Of a DNA stretch of 64,000 nt, positions 1 to 11,076 are shown one piece after another (position 1 is the first letter of the stretch; each line of letters opens with the position of its first letter). The notes below the pieces were generated by a model. The model searched no databases. It had not been told where the DNA came from and was given only the letters and a program-made list of their open reading frames with translations. Origin of the DNA: Steromphala cineraria (taxonomy: Eukaryota; Mollusca; Gastropoda; Trochida; Trochidae); NCBI GenBank assembly GCA_916613615.1, contig OU744730.1:21764406-21828405 (forward strand), read 5' to 3'. A program made the translations under genes and the position numbers.

Positions 1-75
1 GCATTGTAACTTGACATACTTATATTGCCCAATGCTTTGTTTAGACGTTAACAGGAATATTTTCTTTGTTTGCAG

Positions 76-940
76 GCTCTTTGAATCTGTGGCGCGATCT
101 ATTATGATGCAGCCCAAAGGAACGGCCAATTCCCGGGAAGGTGAAACTGCCGAGGCACATTAAAGACAGCAATCATCATCCACTTCAAGTTGTATAGAGC
201 ATTGCTGAATTACATCACTCTTACGCAAACATGGTGCACAAGTGGTTTTTAAACCTAGCAAATTACATGGAATTTGTACGCTATTAGCTTTCATCTTCAG
301 GGTTGATACAAAACTCCAAACAATTCATCATACTAGGACTGCCATGACCAACAACCATATAATTCACAAATAGATGATAGAATAGAAATTGGACGAGAAA
401 ATATTGAAAGGTCAGCATGACCTGACACTAATTTTAAAAGATCTGTATGATCGGAGAAAAATTACAAACTTTCTCATTGAAGAGTTTATAAGGTCCATAT
501 TTCACAACAAATGGCAAAATCTTTTTATATGGAATCGGCATGTGAAAGTCGACATTTCCTTGAATGTAACTGGCTTGGAAATGATGTTTGATGGACGCTG
601 TAGATTGCTTGGATGTGCATTTATGCTACTGTGGAAAAGCTTCTAGTTTGTCTATATTGCAAATATTTTTGTGTGTACATTTTGGTGAAATGAATCAGAG
701 ATGAAAGAGTGTTTCCATTGGCTATATTTTGAGTTCATCTTCTTGTACAGTCATATGTAATATTTGTTCATCATGCATTGGGAGTGCTGGAACCAGTGTT
801 CGGCTTTGATATCCACGTCAATTGTTATTTAATAATTATGTCGCAGATACGACAATAAATGTTACAGATGTTTTTAAAAGAATCACAGAATAATGGAGTA
901 TGATTTGAAGTGTTGATTTGTTGTTATCGTAGAAATAAAG
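76..940 (+). CDS. Terminal exon and 3' UTR of an upstream gene (possible SOCS-box end, frame disrupted)
   Basis: A good acceptor (pyrimidine tract, TGCAG at 71-75) opens an exon, and AATAAA signals lie at 854-859 and 934-939, so this looks like the last exon of a gene lying left of the window. One frame reads LFESVARSIMMQ, which fits a BC box (L-x3-V/C-x3-I), and then stops at about 160. A different frame of the same exon reads LPRHIKD, resembling the Cul5-box half of a SOCS box. The two halves are joined only by a +1 shift near 105-115. Either this is a diverged or broken SOCS box or assembly error, or the resemblance is chance. The incoming phase is unknown because the previous exon is outside the window, so the stop codon cannot be fixed. 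The 3' UTR holds no other recognisable element. Confidence 0.35.
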
Positions 941-1476
941 TATATTGCTTGCAGTAATCATGTCTCATGTTTTTCTTTGTGGACATTTTCTTTGTATGCC
1001 TTTATCCCGCCAGTATGATAAAACATGGAGCAAAACTCTAAAACTGTTACACACTGTTAGGTCAGTGAAACTTTGTATATGGATTAGTCAGCATCTGTAG
1101 ATGCACCTGCAGATATTTTGGACTTCAGATTTATTATTGGTGGTTGCCATGGAAACATATCGGTATCTAGAATTTGGTTTCTGGAGCAGAATATCCAGTC
1201 TTTCCATCAACATATTTTCTCTGAGGAGTACACAGGATTCCCAGTGTCCTTTTCAACCACATTATTTTTCTCAAGAACCACTGGCTGACCTCAGCTCACA
1301 TTCTGATAATTCTCCACTTCTGACCCTGGACACAAGGTGGGCTCAAAGTGATTATTATTATTATCTCCCTTTGCTGGTACCAGTGTCTCACTAGCAAATG
1401 AAAAGCAATATGCATACGCAAAAAGCATCCCATTCTCACAAATCCCTGAGGAAAAGGTTTTTCTAATAGGTCTATT
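941..1476. other. Intergenic stretch with half of a long inverted repeat
   Basis: No coding exon is supported; the 97-codon open frame at 1101-1394 has no recognisable domain. The part around 1300-1395 is similar, in reverse complement, to about 3425-3510 (shared core GAGCCCACCTTGTGT). The pearl-like element 1477-3002 therefore sits between two inverted copies of an older repeat. Confidence 0.45.
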
Positions 1477-3002
1477 TATACCCCCGCCTTACAGCGTAAG
1501 CGGGGGTATATAGCGTTCATTCTTTCCGTCCGTCCGTCTGTCCGTCCGTCCCAAAACTTTGTGCGGAGCAGATCTCCAAAACTATGCATGCTAGCCTCAT
1601 CAAACTTCATACACATGTCAACCATGATCCCTAGTTGTGCCTTTTGAGGGTTAGAACTATTTCTGAATTTTCATTTTTGTGGTTTCCATGGAAACGTGAC
1701 TAAAAAATGACTCTTTGAGGAAGTCGTTTTGTGCGGAGCAGATCTCCAAAACTATGCATGCTAGCTTCATCAAACTTCATACACATGTCAACCATGATCC
1801 CTAGTTGTGCCTTTTGAGGGTCAGAACTATTTCTGAATTTTCATTTTTGCGGTTTCCATGGAACGTGACTAAATAGTGACTCTTTGAGAAAGTCGTTTTG
1901 TGCAGAGCAGATCTCCAAAACTATGCATGCTAGCTTCATCAAACTTCATACACATGTCAACCATGATCCCTAGTTGTGCCTTTTGAGGGTTAGAACTATT
2001 TCTGAATTTTCATTTTTGCGGTTTCCATGGAAACGTGACTAAAAAGTGACTCTTTGAGGAAGTCGTTTTGTGCAGAGCAGTTCTCCAAAACTATGCATGC
2101 TAGGTTCATCAAACTTCATACACATGTCAACCATGATCCCTAGTTGTGCCTTTTGAGGGTTAGAACCGTTTCTGAATTTTCATTTTTGCGGTTTCCATGG
2201 AAACGTGACTAAAAAGTGACTCGTTGAGGAAGTTGTTTTGTGCAGAGCAGATCTCTAAAACTATGCATGCTAGCTTCATCAAACTTCATACACATGTCAA
2301 CCATGATCCCTAGTTGTGCCTTTTGAGGGTTAGACCATCACATTTTTTTTATTTTTGGCGGTTTCCATGTAAACATGACTAAAACAGTGACTCTATGACC
2401 AAGTTCTTTGTCCGGAGCATATCTCCCAAACTATTCATGCTAGCTTCACCAAACTTCATACACTTATCAACCATGATCCCTAGATGTGCCATTTGAGGAT
2501 TAGACCATCACATTTTAAAATTTTTTGGCGGTTTCCATTGAAACATGACTAAAACAGTGATTCTATGATAAATTACTTTGTCCTGAACATATTTCCTGAA
2601 ATATACATCTCAGCTTCACCAAATTTGCTACAAATGTCAATCGTGATTGCTGGATATGCCTTGTGAGAGTTAAACGATATATATGGATTTTCTTCTCTTG
2701 TGTTTTTTTTGGAAAACATAACTTACAAAGTGACTCAACAAAAATAGTTTTGTCCTCATTGCATCTCGTAGAATATTCATGATAACTACCTCAAATTTGA
2801 AACAAAGATCAACCATTATCTCTAGATGTACCCTTTTAATTGTAAAACCTATTAATGAATTCGGTATTTGGTTTTCTGTTGAAAGAAGACTTACACAATG
2901 ACTTACTGTATACTCAACGATCATACTTTAACCAATATTAATCAGTTTTACTATTTGAAATTCTTTGAACAAAGTGGGGAGCGGGGGTATGTGAGCTTTG
3001 CT
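1477..3002 (-). mobile_element. Pearl-like / HINE-type non-autonomous element A
   Basis: Read on the minus strand the order is subterminal palindrome (GAGCTTTGCTC, 2992-3002), terminal repeat ATACCCCCGC, a core of about eight tandem monomers of about 170 bp, a GGAC-type tetranucleotide microsatellite (1526-1550), then a terminal hairpin at 1477-1510. The hairpin has a perfect 11-bp outer stem TATACCCCCGC/GCGGGGGTATA, an inner TTAC/GTAA stem and one bulged base. Monomers recur at about 1561, 1731, 1900, 2070, 2240, 2410, 2580 and 2752. The first five are nearly identical and the distal three are increasingly diverged, as expected if homogenisation acts at the microsatellite end. This plan matches the pearl elements described from bivalves. 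The element encodes no protein. Confidence 0.75.
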
Positions 3003-3572
3003 CGCTTCTTCACTTGTTTTCACAAGCAGTGTCAAGTCAAAAACTTTGAAATTGGAAAGGTGATGGTGTTTAATACAAAATAGTGATTGTATTATGACCA
3101 TCTCTGGTATTAGTTTTGTAAGATTTATTTTACTCATTAACCTTAGAAAAAAGTAAAGATTATGATAATAGAAATGGTCATTTTCCATGAAGAGTGAATA
3201 CTTAGATTATAAATTTTAACAAGAATGTTAGGATAGACGCTTTTGAAAGACATTAGACTAAGCAACACAGAAAGGAAGTGATAGACCATTACGTCAGAAA
3301 CGGAAAGCATTGTAACCAGAGACCCCGAGGGATTTTGTTAAATGTTTTTCAGCGAGCAGGTGTTGATTTTTCATAAATACACCATTCGAAACCCATAATA
3401 ACCAATGACAGACAGCTGATTGGATGAAAGCCCAGTAAAGGGAAGCAATATAATTATGGCTTGAGCCCACCTTGTGTTCCAGGTTGATAGTGGATAATCA
3501 ACCGAAAGTTGACTGGTTTTGTAGGATACTGGCTGACTAAATCTGCGATTCTTCGTAGAAGAACCACAGCAG
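3003..3572. other. Intergenic, second half of a flanking inverted repeat
   Basis: No gene is seen. The part around 3425-3510 (core TGAGCCCACCTTGTGT) is the inverted partner of 1300-1395. Confidence 0.4.
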
Positions 3573-4323
3573 TACAGTTGAACCTCGGATATCCGGAAAC
3601 CTCGCTTTCATGACAATTTTAGAGTGAAATAAATATTTCCCTAAGAAAATGAACTAATTTTTCCGGACCTTGTGCCTCCGGATCCGGACGGTAATTTTTC
3701 AATCCATGTTTGAATATTTGCACTGAAATCCGATTCAGATCGCTAATTAGGATCCCCACTATCAAAATCATTTAGTAAGGATTTCATTATGTTAATTGTT
3801 AATTCATTTAGCAATCGTATGACACTTTATTGATCAATTAGCACAATCCACCCATGTCAATTCATTTGAGACTTGTTACTTGGGGATAAACAAGGTAGCA
3901 CATATCTTGTCAGTTGTGAAAACATCTAAAAGCCTTTACAGAAGCTACATGAAACTCTGCAAGTGCGTGTTAATGTGATAGTTAATCAAATTATCTTTCA
4001 ATAATGACTTTAATTTATTGACATTGAAAGTGAGAATATATCCTAGTGTTGGAATAAAGCTTCACTATACAGTAGAACTCGGATATAACAAACTCCAAGA
4101 GACCAAACAATTTAGTTCGCTATATCCGGTGTTCGCTATACGCATATAATTTTAATGATATTATATAGGGACGGGACTTGAAAATTTGTTCGCTATATCC
4201 GTGTTCTACTGTATATATACATACCAAACATAGCAACATTGTAATTCAGATAACTGGATGACTCGCTATCCGGGCGATTTTCACGTGTAACTAAAAGGTT
4301 CGGATAAACAAGGTTCGACTGTA
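3573..4323. mobile_element. Pogo/Tigger-like MITE (outer), about 750 bp
   Basis: The ends are terminal inverted repeats beginning TACAGTTGAACCTCGG on the left and, in reverse complement, TACAGTCGAACCTTG on the right, with TA at both ends as expected for the Tc1/mariner-pogo target site. There is no transposase frame. It is interrupted by a second, related element at 4068-4213. Confidence 0.65.
4068..4213. mobile_element. Nested 146-bp pogo-like MITE
   Basis: Terminal inverted repeats TACAGTAGAAC(T/A)CGGATATA are seen at both ends, with TA at the borders. It lies wholly inside the 3573-4323 element, so it inserted later. Confidence 0.65.
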
Positions 4324-5507
4324 TTTGTTTTTAACGCTGAGATCAAAAGGTCTGAGTCCAAAAAGCCTTACTCAACATGCTGGAGCAATGCATTGAAAAT
4401 AAGTGAAAATCAACAATGAACATTTTGCAGGTTTATTCTTTGCAAAACAAGAGGCAAATGATAGACATTATGCTAAGCTAATAAGGTTCTTTTAAACATT
4501 TTCATCCAATTTGGCTGAAGGAATTTCATATCTTTTTGAAGCAGGTTCACCTTGCTAAACACATGCAATTATGCTCAAAATTTAGATAATCATTTTGAAA
4601 TTGAACTACCCCGGTAAATATGAGGTACATTTTAGAAATTATCTACAATAATGCCATGAGAAAAATGCTATAACAGTTTTTGTTACACAAACATGCTTTT
4701 GATTTCTTACAAAACTATGCAATTTAAGTTGAAAAAATAGCGCTGTAATCATATTTTGTTTACACAAATCTGTTGCAAACTTCAGACATAACTTACACAA
4801 GACAAAATTCTACTGGATTAGTCATAAACATAGGTACATTTAAATGAACATCTGCAATAAAGGGAATATTTCATTGCTCAGAAACTGAAAATGAAGAATA
4901 TTAAAGAAACATTGAGGATAATCCAACACCCAAACACAAGATTACAAAGATGAAATTAAATATATGAAATAAAAGGATACTGCACGTAGCCCATACTGGT
5001 AGGTACAACATCTTAGCCAGATTCATATACAGGTATATTTACACCCAACGACTTTAGTCTAGGGTATTACTAGGATATTGTTAAAGCTTTATAAAAACAT
5101 GACTGGTAATGGTACAAAACAACAAGCAATTTTATCATTATGCTCAATAAATACACTTGCACAAATACACGAAAGCTAACCCTGGTAATCAGAAAAGTCA
5201 ATAAATGCATATATGCACAAAACACACAATTTGATAAACCATTATTGGCCCATTTAGATTTTGGTTTTGCCTAGGTAGTTTTTAAGATTCTACTAAGGAC
5301 ATACTCTATCCAGAAATAAAAATATTTAGATTTTTCTGATATTGGGATGTTTGTTCAAATGAGTGTGCTGAAATCAAAAATCAAATAAAAAAAGTCACTG
5401 TGCTCGTTTTTGAGTAAAATCGATTTAAAAATGACATTTTTGTGAAAAATTTGTTTATTAATTTTTTATTTGAGCACAATTCATGTGTGATTTGAAATAT
5501 GAAAAAT
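4324..5507. other. AT-rich intergenic stretch
   Basis: No long open frame, RNA gene or clear repeat was recognised. Confidence 0.4.
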
Positions 5508-8500
5508 AGAGCCATTGGCTCTGTAGCTCATCAGGCTTCATCATCAATTATGCTGTAGAGTGTGGCCAATGTGATTCCCCATTTGTAGAGGCCACAAGGG
5601 CACCAATCATAAAATTAAGTATATAGGCGACAAGTTTCAGCTTTCTAGGCCTTATGCTTCTGGAGAAGAAGATGAAAATTGGTTTTTAGGGCGTGGCCCC
5701 TGTGGACCTTATTAGGGGTCACAGGGCCACCAAAGCTACAATTTACAATCCTCACTAGCCAAGGAGTCTGTACACAAAGTTTCAGCTTTCTAGGCCTTAT
5801 GCTTCTGGAGAAGAAGATGAAAATAGGTTTTAAGGGCATGGCATCTGTGGCCCTTATTAGGGGTCACAGGGCAACCAAAGCTACAATTTTTAATCCTCAC
5901 TAGCCAAGGAGTCTGTACAAAAAGTTTCAGCTTTCTAGGCCTTATGGTTCTGGAGAAGAAGATGAAAATAGGTTTTTAGGGTGTGGCCCCTGTGGCCCTT
6001 ATTAGGGATCAAAGGGCCACCAAAGCTACAATTTATAATCCTCACTCTTCAAAGAGGCTATACACAAAGTTTCAGCTTTCTAGGCCTCATGGTTCTGCAG
6101 AAGAAGATGAAAATTGGTTTTTAGGGCGTGGCCCCTGTGGACCTTATTAGGGGTCACAGGGCCACCAAAGCTACAATTTACAATCCTCACTAGCCAAGGA
6201 GTCTGTACACAAAGTTTCAGCTTTCTAGGCCTTATGCTTCTGGAGAAGAAGATGAAAATAGGTTTTTAGGGTGTGGCCCCTGTGGCCCTTATTAGGGGTC
6301 ACAGGGCCACCAAAGCTACAATTTATAATCCTCACTCTTCAAAGAGGCTATACACAAAGTTTCAGCTTTCTAGGCCTCATGGTTCTGCAGGAGAAGATGA
6401 AAATAGGTTTTAAGGGCATGGCATCTGTGGCCCTTATTAGGGGTCACAGGGCCACCAAAGCTACAATTTATAATCCTCACTCTTCAAAGAGGCTATACAC
6501 AAAGTTTCAGCTTTCTAGACCTCATGGTTCTGCAGAAGAAGATGAAAATAGGCTTTTAGGGTGTGGCCCCTGTGGCCCTTATTAGGGGTCACAGGGCCAC
6601 TAAAGCTACAATTAATAATCCTCACTAGCCAAGGAGTCTGTACACAAAGTTTCAGCTTTCTAGACCTTATGGTTCTGGAGAAGAAGATGAAAATAGGTTT
6701 TTAGGGCGTGGCCCCTGTGGCCCTTATTAGGGGTCACAGGGCCACCAAAGCTACAATTTATAATCCTCACTCTTCAAAGAGGCTATACACAAAGTTTCAG
6801 CTTTCTAGGCCTCATGGTTCTGCAGAAGAAGATGGAAATAGGCTTTTAGGGTGTGGCCCCTGTGGCCCTTATTAGGGGTCACAGGGCCACCAAAGCTACA
6901 ATTTATAATCCTCACTCTTCAAAGAGGCTATACACAAAGTTTCAGCTTTCTAGGCCTCATGGTTCTGCAGAAGAAGATGAAAATTGGTTTTTAGGGCGTT
7001 GCCCCTGTGGACCTTATTAGGGGTCACAGGGCCACCAAAGCTACAATTTACAATCCTCACTAGCCAAGGAGTCTGTACACAAAGTTTCAGCTTTCTAGGC
7101 CTTATGCTTCTGGAGAAGAAGATGAAAATAGGTTTTTAGGGTGTGGCCCCTGTGGCCCTTATTAGGGGTCACAGGGCCACCAAAGCTACAATTTATAATC
7201 CTCACTCTTCAAAGAGGCTATACACAAAGTTTCAGCTTTCTAGGCCTCATGGTTCTGCAGGAGAAGATGAAAATAGGTTTTAAGGGCATGGCATCTGTGG
7301 CCCTTATTAGGGGTCACAGGGCCACCAAAGCTACAATTTATAATCCTCACTCTTCAAAGAGGCTATACACAAAGTTTCAGCTTTCTAGACCTCATGGTTC
7401 TGCAGAAGAAGATGAAAATAGGCTTTTAGGGTGTGGCCCCTGTGGCCCTTATTAGGGGTCACAGGGCCACTAAAGCTACAATTAATAATCCTCACTAGCC
7501 AAGGAGTCTGTACACAAAGTTTCAGCTTTCTAGACCTTATGGTTCTGGAGAAGAAGATGAAAATAGGTTTTTAGGGCGTGGCCCCTGTGGCCCTTATTAG
7601 GGGTCACAGGGCCACCAAAGCTACAATTTATAATCCTCACTCTTCAAAGAGGCTATACACAAAGTTTCAGCTTTCTAGGCCTCATGGTTCTGCAGAAGAA
7701 GATGGAAATAGGCTTTTAGGGTGTGGCCCCTGTGGCCCTTATTAGGGGTCACAGGGCCACCAAAGCTACAATTTATAATCCTCACTCTTCAAAGAGGCTA
7801 TACACAAAGTTTCAGCTTTCTAGGCCTCATGGTTCTGCAGAAGAAGATGAAAATTGGTTTTTAGGGCGTGGCCCCTGTGGACCTTATTAGGGGTCACAGG
7901 GCCACCAAAGCTACAATTTACAATCCTCACTAGCCAAGGAGTCTGTACACAAAGTTTCAGCTTTCTAGGCCTCTTGGTTCTGCAGAAGAAGATGAAAATA
8001 GGCTTTTAGGGTGTGGCCCCTGTGGCCCTTATTAGGGGTCACAGGGCCACTAAATCTACAATTAATAATCCTCACTAGCCAAGGAGTCTGTACACAAAGT
8101 TTCAGCTTTCTAGATCTTATGGTTCTGGAGAAGAAGATGAAAATTGTTTTTTAGGGCGTGGCCTCTGTGGCCCTTATTAGGGGTCACAGGGCTACCAAAG
8201 CTACAATTTATAATCCTCACTAGCCAAGGAGTCTGTACACATAGTTTCAGCTTTCTAGGCCTTATGGTTCTGGAGAAGAAGATGAAAATAGGTTTTTAAG
8301 GGTGTGGCCCCTGTGGCCCTTATTAGGGGTGACAGGGCTACCAAAGCTACAATTTATAATCCTCACTAGCCAAGGAGTCTGTACACAAAGGTTCAGCTTT
8401 CTAGGCCTTATGGTTCTGGAGAAGAAGATGAAAATAGGTTTTAAGGGTGTGGCCCCTGTGGCCCTTATTAGGGGTCACAGGGCTACCAAAGCTACAATTT

Positions 8501-8696
8501 ATAATCCTCACTAGCCAAGGAGTCTGTACACAAAGTTTCAGCTTTCTAGGCCTTATGGTTCTGGAGAAGAAGTCGAAATTCCACAAAGTTTACGGACGGA
8601 CGGATGGACGGATGGACGGACGGACGGATGGACGGACGGACGCCGGACACCATGCCATGCCATAAGCCCATCGGGCCTTACAGGCCAGATGAGCTA
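5508..8696 (+). mobile_element. Pearl-like / HINE-type element B carrying a 145-bp satellite
   Basis: It opens with a perfect palindrome AGAGCCATTGGCTCT (5508-5522) and terminal repeat TAGCTCATCAGGC. The tandem core follows (about 5640-8580), then a GGAC/GGAT microsatellite (8592-8644) and a terminal hairpin CATCGGGCCTTACAGGCCAGATG followed by the inverted terminal repeat GATGAGCTAA (8668-8696). The order of parts is the same as in element A read on its minus strand, and the hairpins share the loop-side motif CTGTAAGGC (reverse complement here), although the core monomers are unrelated. No protein is encoded. Short open frames across the core are by-products of a repeat length not divisible by three. 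Confidence 0.75.
5640..8580 (+). repeat. 145-bp satellite array, about 20 monomers, with 870-bp higher-order repeat
   Basis: The anchor GGGGTCACAGGG recurs every 145 bp from 5715 to 8471, which is 19 intervals. Two monomer subtypes alternate: one has CACTAGCCAAGGAGTCTGT, the other CACTCTTCAAAGAGGCTAT. The segment of about 6085-6954 is repeated almost identically at 6955-7824 (offset 870 bp, six monomers; the visible difference is GCGTGG versus GCGTTG near 7003), and a third partial copy starts near 7825. This indicates recent segmental amplification by unequal exchange inside the element. Confidence 0.9.
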
Positions 8697-9310
8697 ATAA
8701 AAATCAATGCTCTAAGTGAGAAATGAAACAGTTGTCCATGTTAACCACAAGAATGTTGGATAAAAGGGCATTTTAATTTTTTTTTTCCAGATTTATTCGT
8801 CACACAAAATATTTTTTTTACCCAAAAATGAACCGATTTTCCTAAATAACTTTCCAAATTTAGAATTTTAAAAAATTCTCATAAAATGAACCTGACATTA
8901 TAAGAAACTAAAAATCGAAGGAAAAAATGGGTATTACCGTTGAAAAATTGCGAACTTTAATAATATATCAGAATATAATAATTAATATCAGAGTTTAATA
9001 AACAAAGTTGACCTTTAAACATCTAAATCATCTTTTAACTTAGATAAATAATTGTACTAAGTATGTTTTTGATACATTTTTTTAGAATTCAGCATTGTCG
9101 CAAATTTCTCACTGTATCGATGTGCAATGTGCACGGTTCTGCGCAGAAACAACGTTTTGATGCGTAGGGTATGTCCTTAATGACATCTTTGGAAAACTGA
9201 TGATGACAATTTTGATATATCTACAATTTGATACCCATACAGCTGGGTCAAGTGCCAGTCAGGTTTATACAAATTGCTTCAAAGAACCAAATTTAATAAG
9301 AATATTTGTA
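8697..9310. other. AT-rich intergenic stretch
   Basis: Nothing beyond homopolymer-rich sequence is seen. Confidence 0.4.
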
Positions 9311-10407
9311 AAGCTGGCCCCACACTACGTCCGATTTTCCTTGCAATGCGTCATGCGATGCATTGCATTGCGATTTTTCCTTGCACACTATACGCGATTG
9401 CTAATGCGTTAAATATCGCGTTTTTAGGTTTTCCTTTGTCTCAAGCTTAGCATATTTGAGTAGTGTGCCCAGTAGGGCTGGGACGGGTCTAAATTTCCTA
9501 CCCGGGTACCCGACCCCCTATTACCCTACCCTACCAGGGTACCCTTCATTACACTGTTTTAAGTTAATCATTTAGTGAGAACAAAATATATTGTGTTTCC
9601 AACTCGTCTCAGTCACATAGGAAGGGGCAAATCATCTATATAAAATCATTTGAATAACAAATACCCTTTCACAACACATCAAAATTAGTTTAATGTGTCT
9701 TTCGATTGTACTCTTAACCTGTTTGAGATGTTTGCAGATTATATAATGATCTGTTCAAATTGTAAATTAGGGAAATATGGTAATACAATATGAATAACCT
9801 TCATGCCTAAAGTTTGATAAAATCAGATTAACATAAGATTTTATTTTTTGCTTTACATCATTATGAAACATCAAAAACATCAAAACTAGTAATTTGTTTT
9901 CACCAACTAGTCAACTACTTATGATAGATTGTCAACGGGTGGGATCAGAACAAAATATTACACAATATAAATGCTTCATAAGTTGCTAGAACTACTACAA
10001 TTTGTTCTGGACATATTGAATCTTAAAAACAATAATATACAGATATATGTCGGTATAGCAGTTACATCAAACATTATTTCAATAACATATCTAACTGGAC
10101 TTAGAATTATGGTACAAATCATGTTTGCATGCAAGCGTGATATGTACCTAAGATACCTTACTTTCGTTCCACATGATTTGAAAGGCAAACCCCCTGCGTC
10201 AAGTGGGAATATGACGTCAGAAGGGAATCCCTCATGCGATTTCGTTTGCAACATGAAATTTGTGCAACACCTATTTTAAACGCTTCGCATCGCGTTGAAT
10301 CATCGGATGTAGTGTGTGCGGTCTATGATAAATGCACTGGATGCGTTTTTTTAATGCATCGCATGACACATCGCTAGAAAAATCGGACGTAGTGTGCGGC
10401 CAGCCTA
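9311..10407. mobile_element. Non-autonomous DNA transposon, about 1.1 kb
   Basis: Long imperfect terminal inverted repeats are present. The left end reads AGCTGGCCCCACACTACGTC and the right end, in reverse complement, AGGCTGGCCGCACACTACGTC. Both continue into GCGATGCATT-rich, internally repetitive sequence. No transposase frame is present. At 9473-9546 a second repeat fragment (TAGGGCTGGGACGGGTC followed by TACCCGGGTACCC) appears to be inserted. Confidence 0.6.
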
Positions 10408-10627
10408 AATCAATGCATTTGTATCTTTTAACAAAACAAGAAATTATGTCTGTATTCAAAAACAGTATGACAGAAGTTTTCTTTGCAAAACAACCACATA
10501 AACAAACATTAAATATTTGTCATAAATAATGTAAAAAAAATGTGACCAGTGTACATGCATTGGATAGTCATTAATTATGCAAACTCGAATCATGCAAATA
10601 TTCATATAGCACATGTTTGTATAACAT

Positions 10628-10865
10628 AGGTGTGAGGATACAGACTTTTTGTGATACGATATGTATCAAAATATCTCAAAACAATACTATTGATACGATA
10701 CACATCACAATACATTTTTTTCAAGATTTGAAAAAATATAACTTTTGACAAATATCCTGGTTTTAAGGCAAAATTAGCAATATGGAAGTCAACGATATGT
10801 ACCATGATACAGAGAATGTATCACGATACGCATATCGTCAGATTAAGTATCACAATTCCCACAAA
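10628..10865. mobile_element. Possible small MITE rich in GTGATACGATA motifs
   Basis: The ends resemble inverted copies (GTGTGAGGATAC and, in reverse complement, GTGGGAATTGTGATAC) and the interior repeats GATACGATA/TATCACGATAC. The boundaries are uncertain and no target duplication was identified. Confidence 0.3.
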
Positions 10866-11076
10866 AAATATTTATCATAACACCTCTATTGTCATATATG
10901 TTTAATCTTTCTCATCAACTAACATCATAAGTTGAAGTGGCAAGAAAATGGATTTGGTTTGGAATCGCATAAAAAGTAAAACTTTCAATCTTTGTGTACC
11001 AAAAAATCTTGTTGGAGGTAATTGATGTTTTTTTCATAAAAACTTGATAGCCACTATCAATCATATTTACTAGGCA

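Noticed and set aside
6271..7455. Two identical 104-codon open frames
   Set aside because: They run through the 145-bp satellite and are identical only because the array has an 870-bp repeat. The monomer length is not a multiple of three and the peptide has no domain.
5645..8586. CRISPR-like regular repeats
   Set aside because: The array is direct 145-bp satellite with no unique spacers, in a eukaryotic genome and inside a transposable element.
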